In this document: in pieces, positions 6,860 through 12,291 of the stretch
Layout: each line of letters starts with the position of its first letter
How positions within the stretch are numbered: position 1 is the stretch's first letter
Source: an uncultured Fibrobacter sp.
GTDB taxonomy: Bacteria > Fibrobacterota > Fibrobacteria > Fibrobacterales > Fibrobacteraceae
Assembly: GCA_937891805.1 (NCBI GenBank)
Contig: CALATK010000091.1
Span: 1 to 12,759, forward strand
DNA: 12,759 nucleotides
Direction of reading: 5' to 3'
The notes under the pieces: model-generated
Told to the model about the DNA's origin: nothing
Databases searched by the model: none
The model's input: only the letters and a program-made list of their open reading frames with translations
Translations under genes and position numbers: made by a program

Positions 6860-7324
6860 TCATTGCAAAGAATCTATCATGTCGTTGATTTCTTTTTGCG
6901 ACATCTCTTGAATTGCGTTCCCTTTTTTCACAGCTTCATCATAAGGAATTATTAAGTCTGTGGAATATTTAACTTTACATATAAAAATACAAACTATGTG
7001 TGCAAGTAAAATTAGAGTCAAAGATATAAGTAAGATTACCAGAATCGCACAACATCTTGAAATTGATATATCAAAAACACTTAGAGCGTAGCCTAATACG
7101 ATATAAACGAAGGAAAATCTTGTAAGATAAATTCCTTTGAAAATCCTTTGAATTTTTTCTTTGTGTAGGAAAACGTCTTCTCCGTCATCCCTACAAATGC
7201 TTTCGGGCGAATTGAAGTATTGCTGCAAAATTTCGTCATTAAGTTTACCCCAAAATCTAATCGTTAATAAAACGGCTCCAGATAGTTGGAATGCGATTGA
7301 TAACACTGCAAAAGTATTTTCCAT
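6860..7324 (-). CDS. unrecognised small membrane protein (three predicted TM helices)
   Basis: I do not recognise this 154-residue protein. It has three clear hydrophobic segments: about 4-23 (TFAVLSIAFQLSGAVLLTIR), 66-84, and 91-116 (CAILVILLISLTLILLAHIV and onward). A polar loop at 24-64 contains FNSPESICRDDGEDVF, and a charged tail at 117-154 includes IPYDEAVKKGNAIQEMSQKE. The start is supported by AGGAC (complement of 7331-7335), 6 bp upstream. The coding sequence is very AT-rich: 14 G/C in the 60 bases 6961-7020, against 34 of 60 at 4801-4860. It converges on the lipoprotein gene and diverges from the GNAT-like gene. Composition and lack of a recognisable family suggest an acquired or fast-evolving gene. 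It could serve as a helper or immunity-like membrane protein, but nothing in the sequence shows this. Confidence 0.65.
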   Translation of the reverse strand: MENTFAVLSIAFQLSGAVLLTIRFWGKLNDEILQQYFNSPESICRDDGEDVFLHKEKIQRIFKGIYLTRFSFVYIVLGYALSVFDISISRCCAILVILLISLTLILLAHIVCIFICKVKYSTDLIIPYDEAVKKGNAIQEMSQKEINDMIDSLQ

Positions 7325-7395
7325 AAAAACGTCCTATTTTCACGGAATGTAGAAAAGATTTTATTCAAGAAAACTTTTTGCGTTAGGGATAGTTA

Positions 7396-7466
7396 CCCCT
7401 TGGGGCGGAGACTTGCTTGCAAGGCTCCGTGAGCGAAGCGAGTATAGCCCGACCCACGCCAGTGGG
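7396..7466. repeat. GC-rich inverted-repeat block between divergent genes
   Basis: Three palindromes occur in a row: CCCCTTGGGG (7396-7405); CGGAG-A-CTTG (7406-7415) facing CAAG-G-CTCCG (7420-7429); and CCCAC (7453-7457) with GTGGG (7462-7466). The block is GC-rich within an AT-rich surround, which suggests a dispersed intergenic element. The rest of the 288-bp gap 7325-7612 holds the GNAT gene promoter and leader; no gene is seen. Confidence 0.45.
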
Positions 7467-7498
7467 GAACGCCCAGATAAATTAATCGTAGAAACCTC

Positions 7499-7527
7499 TT
7501 GACAATGGCTTTCTGACAGCCTATATT
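7499..7527 (+). promoter_or_regulatory. strong sigma-70-type promoter for the GNAT-like gene
   Basis: TTGACA (7499-7504) and TATATT (7522-7527) are separated by exactly 17 bp: a perfect -35 hexamer and a -10 one base from TATAAT. Transcription would start near 7534, giving a leader of about 80 nt before the ATG at 7613. This is the best promoter match in the window. Confidence 0.75.
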
Positions 7528-7573
7528 TAGTGCGCAAGTGAGTAGAATTAGCTCGCGATGACAAAGAATAAAG

Positions 7574-7606
7574 CCCCGCTGTTTCAGCATGTCTGCGGGG
7601 GAGGAG
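7574..7606 (+). promoter_or_regulatory. leader hairpin adjoining the ribosome binding site
   Basis: CCCCGC (7574-7579) pairs with GCGGGG (7595-7600), loop 15 nt. The 3' arm runs directly into GAGGAG (7601-7606), the ribosome binding site 6 bp before the ATG at 7613. A stem ending at the Shine-Dalgarno sequence could influence initiation, but no T-run follows and no known riboswitch is recognised. Confidence 0.4.
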
Positions 7607-7612
7607 TAGAAG

Positions 7613-8167
7613 ATGAATGATGCGAAAACTAGCGGTGTTGGTATCTGGCTTGACGAAATTGTCCCATGCCTCAAGGATACTGAAACTGGTGAAATAAAGG
7701 AAACGGTTGTGTTCAGGATAGAAAGCCGGTCGTTCCTGAAAAAATTCAACGAAAAGAATGGTTGGGGAATCAACTGGATTGAAGTTCCGGACAATGTCGA
7801 AATTTTCGCCCTTGCACTGAAGGAAAACAACGAAATACAGGGGCTTGTAGGGGTGAAAAATGACAAAAATTCTGTAGCGTCTTTTATTCATTGGGCTTGT
7901 ACAGCACCTTGCAATAATAAGCATTTGAACGGTTCGCAAAAATACGTTGGGGTCGGTGGACATTTGTTCGCCATTGCTGCCGATAAGTCAATTCAGTGGG
8001 GATATCAAGGGGCGATTCATGGTTTTGCCCTTAACAAGGAACTACTAAATCACTATATTGATGTGTTAGGAGCCATATTCTTGGGTTCATTGCACGAATA
8101 CCATTTTTTCGTGAATGAAAAGGCGGCAAAACATCTTTTGGAGACATACACCTATGAATGGAACTAA
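7613..8167 (+). CDS. GNAT-like N-acetyltransferase
   Basis: A 184-residue cytoplasmic protein that reads as a GNAT-fold acetyltransferase transferring the acetyl group of acetyl-CoA. The best evidence is YVGVGGHLFAIAADKSIQWG (111-130). Here V-G-V-G-G matches the glycine-rich acetyl-CoA pyrophosphate-binding loop of motif A, followed by a helix and the strand AIHGFA. Then comes NKELLNHYIDVLGA (141-154), with a tyrosine (148) placed like the general acid of many GNATs. The preceding strands EIFALALKENNEIQGLVGVK (63-82) fit beta 2-4. The final part, HFFVNEKAAKHLLETYTYEW, is conserved-looking. A promoter with TTGACA-N17-TATATT and a GAGGAG ribosome binding site precede it. A 61-residue gene overlaps its 3' end by 14 bp, suggesting translational coupling. 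The substrate is unknown. Family assignment is from motif reading and is less certain than for the housekeeping genes. Confidence 0.65.
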   Translation: MNDAKTSGVGIWLDEIVPCLKDTETGEIKETVVFRIESRSFLKKFNEKNGWGINWIEVPDNVEIFALALKENNEIQGLVGVKNDKNSVASFIHWACTAPCNNKHLNGSQKYVGVGGHLFAIAADKSIQWGYQGAIHGFALNKELLNHYIDVLGAIFLGSLHEYHFFVNEKAAKHLLETYTYEWN

Positions 8168-8339
8168 AGGACCCGTCATCTTGGCGGAATCGATGGAGGC
8201 CTACAAGGCTGTTCCCGATCCGTACAAGGATGCTCCGTCGATGCATGTCAACCTTTTGGAATTGTCCCGCTATGCGGAAAGAGTCGGAAAGCCGATGTGC
8301 GAACTGACTCGGGAAGAAATTGATTTGTTCCGATTGTGA
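8154..8339 (+). CDS. 61-residue protein paired with the GNAT-like gene
   Basis: A small acidic protein without a signal peptide or membrane segment. The ATG at 8154 overlaps the end of the GNAT-like gene by 14 bp in another frame and has GGAG (8140-8143) 10 bp upstream. An in-frame ATG at 8115 lacks any ribosome binding site. The C-terminal half reads HVNLLELSRYAERVGKPMCE and then LTREEIDLFRL, probably two or three short helices. I recall similar short proteins of the form N-L-L-E-L-x-R-Y-A near GNAT genes in other gut anaerobes, but cannot verify this. The tight overlap suggests the two products are made together and may interact. An antitoxin or partner role is conceivable. However, antitoxins usually precede GNAT toxins and contain a ribbon-helix-helix, which is not seen here. 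Function unknown. Confidence 0.6.
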   Translation: MNGTKGPVILAESMEAYKAVPDPYKDAPSMHVNLLELSRYAERVGKPMCELTREEIDLFRL

Positions 8340-8393
8340 TATTCTCTTCCTGCTTGGTAGAGAAAAATGGACATTCAAAGCTGTGTAAATTTG

Positions 8394-8399
8394 TATATT
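8394..8399 (+). promoter_or_regulatory. candidate -10 element for the DUF3300 gene
   Basis: TATATT within TTTGTATATTTAATGG, 26 bp before the GTG start. Transcription would begin near 8406, just before the ribosome binding site AAAGGAGG (8413-8420). No convincing -35 hexamer is present 16-18 bp upstream. The location inside the upstream extension of the open frame argues against any start before 8426. Confidence 0.45.
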
Positions 8400-8425
8400 T
8401 AATGGGAACTGCAAAGGAGGTTCCC

Positions 8426-9571
8426 GTGGACAGGTTGTTTTCGAGATTGCTGAATGTGATGACCGCGCTGGTCCTTTGCCTTGGTGTTTCGGGCTTTGCC
8501 CAGGCCAACTACTCTACTTCGGAGCTGGACACCCTGGTGGCAAACATCGCCCTTTACCCTGACCCGCTGCTGGTGCAGGTGCTGGACGCTTCCACCTATG
8601 GAAACCAGATTGCCCCCGCCGCCCTGTGGGCGGAATCCCACAAGAACCTGAAGGGGGAGACCCTCGCCAACGCCATCGAGGAGGCGAACTTGCCCTATGA
8701 CCCCAGTGTGCAGGCGCTTTTGCCGTTTCCGTCGGTGCTTTCCATGATGAGCAAGTACCGCACCTGGACCGACCAGCTGGGCGATGCAGTCACCAACCAG
8801 AAAGAAGACGTGATGGAGGCGGTGCAGCGCATGCGCCAGAAGGCCTACGACTACGGACACCTGAAGACAAATGAACAGGTGAAGGTGGAAACCGGCGACA
8901 ACATCACCATCTACCCGGTGCAGAAGGAATACGTTTACGTGCCGGTCTATAACCCCCGCGTGGTCTATTACGTGCGTTATGACGGCTACACCCGTGTCTA
9001 TTACGGTTCCGGCGTGTGGCTGGGCACCTGGTTCGGCGAGTGGGGTTGGGGTTCCTGCTGGATAGACTGGGGCCCCCGCGTTATCTACGTGCGGGATACC
9101 CGCTGGTATGCCCATCGGCCGATTCCCCGGCACCCCAGGCGCTACCGTCCGCCCCACCACTTTAACAGCCCGCCTCCGAGAAGGCCCGCTCCGGCGCCCG
9201 CTAGCCGTGTGGCTCCCGCTCCTGCGGTACGGGTGGCGCCTGCTCCCTCTGGAGCCAGAATGTCGACTGCTCCTGCTCCGGCTACACGCGTAGCTCCAGC
9301 ACCAGCCACCCGGGTGATGACGGCGCCCGCACCCCAGTCTTACCCTGCGGCTAGCCCTGCTTCGGCCCCTGCGGCAAGGCGGCTAGCTCCAGGCCCGGGC
9401 GGTATTGAACCGGAAAGGCTCCCGACCCGTTACGTGGACAGCGACGACGATTCCAGACGCTACGACAACCGTCGTTACGATTCCAGGAACCAGGGAGGCT
9501 CCATCAGCCAGCCGGCCCCCAGGTCCAGGACTTCTTCGGCCCCGAAACCGAGACCTTCTGGCCGCCATTAG
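8426..9571 (+). CDS. exported DUF3300 domain protein with Pro/Ala/Arg-rich tail
   Basis: A 381-residue secreted or envelope protein. I chose the GTG at 8426 because AAAGGAGG ends 5 bp before it and the resulting N-terminus is a proper Sec signal peptide (MDRLFSRLLNVMTALVLCLG) with likely cleavage after AQA at residue 27. In-frame ATGs at 8336 and 8402 would place the promoter inside the gene or lack a ribosome binding site. Residues 32-190 match DUF3300: LVANIALYPDPLLVQVLDAS, DPSVQALLPFPSVLSMMSKY, DVMEAVQRMRQKAYD and VYVPVYNPRVVYY. A Trp/Gly/Tyr-rich stretch (about 187-225) follows, then an Arg/His/Pro patch. A low-complexity tail (about 245-381) has repeated RVAPAPA units and an Arg/Asp/Ser end. 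DUF3300 has no established function. The tail may span or bind the envelope, but that is inference. It stands between two promoters, so it is probably monocistronic. Confidence 0.85.
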   Translation: MDRLFSRLLNVMTALVLCLGVSGFAQANYSTSELDTLVANIALYPDPLLVQVLDASTYGNQIAPAALWAESHKNLKGETLANAIEEANLPYDPSVQALLPFPSVLSMMSKYRTWTDQLGDAVTNQKEDVMEAVQRMRQKAYDYGHLKTNEQVKVETGDNITIYPVQKEYVYVPVYNPRVVYYVRYDGYTRVYYGSGVWLGTWFGEWGWGSCWIDWGPRVIYVRDTRWYAHRPIPRHPRRYRPPHHFNSPPPRRPAPAPASRVAPAPAVRVAPAPSGARMSTAPAPATRVAPAPATRVMTAPAPQSYPAASPASAPAARRLAPGPGGIEPERLPTRYVDSDDDSRRYDNRRYDSRNQGGSISQPAPRSRTSSAPKPRPSGRH

Positions 9572-9606
9572 AGCCTAAAAATTCCCTTTTTGAGGTGACC
9601 TTTTAC

Positions 9607-9612
9607 TATATT
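9607..9612 (+). promoter_or_regulatory. candidate -10 element for tex
   Basis: TATATT, preceded by a T-rich tract, 36 bp after the DUF3300 stop. No clear -35 lies at 17 bp. Use of this promoter would give a leader of about 90 nt before tex, containing the hairpin at 9632-9659. Confidence 0.4.
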
Positions 9613-9631
9613 CAACAGACCCGCGAGGGTG

Positions 9632-9659
9632 CCCTGCGGCAGACGCCGCCGGGTTGTTT
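9632..9659 (+). terminator. terminator-like hairpin in the DUF3300-tex gap
   Basis: CCC (9632-9634) and GCGGC (9636-9640) pair with GCCGC (9645-9649) and GGG (9651-9653), with a single mismatch and an AGAC loop. TTGTTT follows. It may be the intrinsic terminator of the DUF3300 gene. Because it lies downstream of the TATATT at 9607, it could alternatively act as a leader attenuator for tex. A second weaker fold, AGGGCC (9665-9670) with GG-A-CCCT (9685-9691), follows. Confidence 0.5.
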
Positions 9660-9709
9660 AACTTAGGGCCTTTTCGGAAGACTAGGACCCTCCAATCGGA
9701 AAATGAATT

Positions 9710-12115
9710 ATGGATTTTTCTGCCATTATTGCTGAAGAGCTGAAACTTGAAACTTGGCGCGTGGCCAAGGCCCTGGAACTCATGGACCAGGGGGGCACTA
9801 TCCCCTTTATCGCCCGTTACCGCAAGGACCAGACGGGAACCCTGAACGAAATTGAACTCCGCGACATCAGCCACCGTCGCGACTACCTGCAGGAACTGAC
9901 CGACCGCAAGGAAACCATTCTCAAGAGCATCGAGGAACAGGGCAAGCTTACTCCCGAACTGAAGGCCCAGATCGAGGCCTGCAAGGACAAGACCCTCCTT
10001 GAAGACATTTACGCCCCTTACAAGCCCAAGAAGCGTACCCGCGCCACCATCGCCAAGGAACTTGGCCTGGAGCCGCTCGCCCGCCTGATGTGGGAACAGG
10101 AAGACACCAGCAATACCGCCGAAGAAATCGCCCGCATCTACCTCTCCGAAGAAAAGGGCCTGGCCGACCCGAAGGCCGCCCTCAAGGGTGCAGCCGACAT
10201 CTTGGCCGAAGAAGTGGCCGACAACACGGAATTTCGCCAGTACCTCCGCGCCCAGATGGAAAAGAAGGGCGTCATGGTCAGCAAGGTCAAGAAGGATTTC
10301 GAAAAGCAGGAGACCAAGTTCAAGGACTACTACGACTTCAGCGAACCCGTTTCCAAGATTCCGAGCCACCGTATGCTGGCGCTCCGTCGTGGCGAAAAGG
10401 AAAAGGTGCTCCGCCTTTCTATCGAAGTGCCTACCGAGGAGTTGGTGGGCTACCTGAAGTCCCAGGTCATCAAGAAGGATTCCGTATGGAAGCCCTACCT
10501 GGAAGACATGTGCCAGGACGCCTGGGAACGCCTGCTGCAGCCCAGCATGGAAAGCGAAGTGCGCCTGCTCTTGAAGGACGCCGCCGAAGAGGAGGCCTTC
10601 AAGGTGTTCAGCAAGAACCTGCAAGACGTTTTGTTGGCTGCCCCCGCTGGCCACAAGGCCATACTTGCCCTGGACCCCGGTTTCCGTACCGGCTGCAAGG
10701 TGGCCGTTCTGGACGAGAACGGCAAGTTCATGGACCATGGCGTGATTTACCCCCACGAACCCAAGAACGACAAGGCTGGCGCCTGCGTCTATCTGATGCA
10801 GCTTATCGACAAGTACAAGATTGACCTGATTGCCATCGGTAACGGGACCGCAAGCCGCGAGACCGACGCCTTCTGTGGCGAGATGGCCCTGAAGTTCAAG
10901 GGCAAGGTTCCGCCCCGCGTCATTGTGAGCGAGGCCGGTGCTTCCGTCTATAGTGCCAGCATGATTGCCATTCAGGAGTTCCCGAAAGAAGACGTGACCA
11001 CTCGTGGAGCCATTTCCATCGGTCGCCGTCTGCAGGACCCCCTTGCCGAACTGGTGAAGGTGGACCCCCAGTCTATCGGCGTGGGCCAGTACCAGCACGA
11101 CGTGAACCAGCGCGAACTGAAGAAGCGTTTGGACGAAGTGGTGGAGAGCTGCGTGAACATGGTGGGTGTAGATGTGAACAGCGCTTCTGCTCCGCTCCTT
11201 TCCCACGTGGCGGGCCTGAGCAGCACCCTTTCCGAAGCCATTGTGAAGTACCGTGAAGAGAACGGCGCTTACGCCAGCCGCGAAGCCCTGAAGAACGTGA
11301 AGGGCTTTGGTCCTAAGGCTTTTGAACAGGCTGCAGGCTTTATGCGTATCCCCGGCGCGGAAAACCCGCTGGACGATTCCGCCGTGCACCCCGAAAACTA
11401 CGCCCTGGTGGAGAAGATGGCCGAAAAGGCCGGAGTCTCCGTGAAGGATATGGTGGGCAACGCCGAAGCGGTGAAGGCCATCAACCTGGAAGAGTTCCTC
11501 TCCGACGAGGTGGGTAAGGCTACCCTGGACGACATTCTGAAGGAACTCCAGAAGCCCAGCCGCGACCCCCGTAAGGAATTCCGCTACGCCAAGTTCGACG
11601 ACCGCATCAAGACCATCAACGACCTGGTGACGGGAAGCTGGATGGAAGGCGTGGTGACCAACGTGGCGAACTTCGGTGCCTTCGTGGATATCGGTGTCCA
11701 TCAGGACGGCCTGGTGCACGTGTCCGAAATCAGCGACAAGTTCATTGCCGACGCCAAGGAGGCCTTGACGGTGGGAGACATCGTGAAGGTTCGTGTGGTG
11801 GCGGTGGACGCAAACCAGAAGCGTATCAGCCTCTCCATGAAGCAGGAATCTACCGACGGTGTTGCCGGTGCGGGCGTGAGTGGCCCGCGCGGCCAGCGTG
11901 TCGGCGGACCCAAAGGCGGTTTCGGTGGCCGCGGCCGCGATAACCGCGGCGGACGCCCCCAGGGGGGCATCCAGGGCCACGCTACCATCGCCGACCTGAA
12001 GAACAAGATTGCCGGTAAGGAACGCCCGGGCCAGCAGCCGAAAAAGCCCGCCGCCCCCGTCCAGATCGGCAAGCTCAACTCCATGCTCAAGCAGATTATG
12101 AAGAAAGCGAAGTAG
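9710..12115 (+). CDS. tex: Tex-family RNA-binding transcription accessory protein
   Basis: An 801-residue Tex protein, the bacterial relative of eukaryotic Spt6. It binds nucleic acid and is linked to transcription and RNA handling; its exact role differs between species. The N-terminal helical region opens with DFSAIIAEELKLETWRVAKA, followed by GGTIPFIARYRKDQTGTLNE (about 29-48), a Tex hallmark. The YqgF-like RNase H fold begins near 317 with ILALDPGFRTGCKVAVLDE. A helix-hairpin-helix region spans about 485-550, with the signature GVDVNSAS and then KNVKGFGPKAFEQAAGF. The S1 domain (about 640-715) reads GVVTNVANFGAFVDIGVHQD and LVHVSEIS. The last 85 residues are Gly/Arg-rich, then Lys-rich, likely an extra RNA-binding tail. 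Length and domain order are normal. The ATG at 9710 lacks a strong ribosome binding site (CGGAAAATGAATT upstream). It is probably monocistronic. Confidence 0.95.
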   Translation: MDFSAIIAEELKLETWRVAKALELMDQGGTIPFIARYRKDQTGTLNEIELRDISHRRDYLQELTDRKETILKSIEEQGKLTPELKAQIEACKDKTLLEDIYAPYKPKKRTRATIAKELGLEPLARLMWEQEDTSNTAEEIARIYLSEEKGLADPKAALKGAADILAEEVADNTEFRQYLRAQMEKKGVMVSKVKKDFEKQETKFKDYYDFSEPVSKIPSHRMLALRRGEKEKVLRLSIEVPTEELVGYLKSQVIKKDSVWKPYLEDMCQDAWERLLQPSMESEVRLLLKDAAEEEAFKVFSKNLQDVLLAAPAGHKAILALDPGFRTGCKVAVLDENGKFMDHGVIYPHEPKNDKAGACVYLMQLIDKYKIDLIAIGNGTASRETDAFCGEMALKFKGKVPPRVIVSEAGASVYSASMIAIQEFPKEDVTTRGAISIGRRLQDPLAELVKVDPQSIGVGQYQHDVNQRELKKRLDEVVESCVNMVGVDVNSASAPLLSHVAGLSSTLSEAIVKYREENGAYASREALKNVKGFGPKAFEQAAGFMRIPGAENPLDDSAVHPENYALVEKMAEKAGVSVKDMVGNAEAVKAINLEEFLSDEVGKATLDDILKELQKPSRDPRKEFRYAKFDDRIKTINDLVTGSWMEGVVTNVANFGAFVDIGVHQDGLVHVSEISDKFIADAKEALTVGDIVKVRVVAVDANQKRISLSMKQESTDGVAGAGVSGPRGQRVGGPKGGFGGRGRDNRGGRPQGGIQGHATIADLKNKIAGKERPGQQPKKPAAPVQIGKLNSMLKQIMKKAK

Positions 12116-12121
12116 GCGAGA

Positions 12122-12149
12122 GATACAGAATTGCTCGCAATTCTGTATC
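12122..12149. repeat. perfect 12-bp stem-loop just after tex
   Basis: GATACAGAATTG (12122-12133) and CAATTCTGTATC (12138-12149) form a perfect 12-bp stem with loop CTCG, 6 bp after the tex stop codon. No T-run follows, so it is not a standard intrinsic terminator. It could stabilise the mRNA 3' end or act with the terminator further on. Confidence 0.6.
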
Positions 12150-12165
12150 CGAGCCGCCCTGAGCT

Positions 12166-12182
12166 GCACTCCGCAGGAGTGC
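12166..12182. repeat. short perfect hairpin
   Basis: GCACTCC (12166-12172) and GGAGTGC (12176-12182) with loop GCA. It is one of four consecutive palindromes in the 176-bp gap between tex and the convergent gene. Confidence 0.45.
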
Positions 12183-12207
12183 CAAGGCGAAGTAAGCCCG
12201 AAGTATC

Positions 12208-12235
12208 GGAGATGCCCGCATTCGCGGGCATGACA
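12208..12235 (-). repeat. GTCAT...ATCTCC palindromic repeat, copy 4 (reverse orientation)
   Basis: Read on the minus strand this is TGTCAT, an 8-bp stem and ATCTCC. On the plus strand ATGCCCGC (12212-12219) pairs perfectly with GCGGGCAT (12224-12231), loop ATTC. The outer GTCAT and ATCTCC match the copy at 4175-4226; the stem bases differ by compensating changes. Confidence 0.6.
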
Positions 12236-12242
12236 GCAAACA

Positions 12243-12270
12243 AAAAAGCCCGACCTAGGTCGGGCTTTTT
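12243..12270. terminator. bidirectional intrinsic terminator
   Basis: AAAAAGCCCGACCT (12243-12256) and AGGTCGGGCTTTTT (12257-12270) are perfect reverse complements. The RNA would form a GC-rich stem around a CTAG loop, with a U-run on the 3' side in either direction. It sits between convergent genes, terminating tex on the plus strand and the Ala/Pro-rich gene on the minus strand. The latter ends 22 bp away. Confidence 0.9.
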
Positions 12271-12291
12271 AAATCCGTATTTAAACCGTCA

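Noticed and set aside
7361..7963. Minus-strand frames opposite the GNAT-like gene and its promoter
   Set aside because: They cover the near-consensus promoter and repeat block, have no ribosome binding site, and show no recognisable motif.
6797..8340. Complete mobile element or prophage remnant
   Set aside because: Despite the low GC and accessory genes, no transposase, integrase, tRNA target or flanking direct repeats were found.
8336..8425. Upstream ATG starts for the DUF3300 gene (8336 or 8402)
   Set aside because: They would put the TATATT element and ribosome binding site inside the gene and add residues before a normal signal peptide. The GTG at 8426 has AAAGGAGG at 5 bp.
8399..9160. 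Minus-strand frame opposite the DUF3300 gene
   Set aside because: The plus strand has a signal peptide, a ribosome binding site and DUF3300 motifs; the minus frame shows none.
9575..12169. Long minus-strand open frame (864 codons) opposite tex
   Set aside because: Tex domains are intact on the plus strand. The minus frame has the His/Val/Leu-rich antisense signature and would cross the tex start and stop regions.
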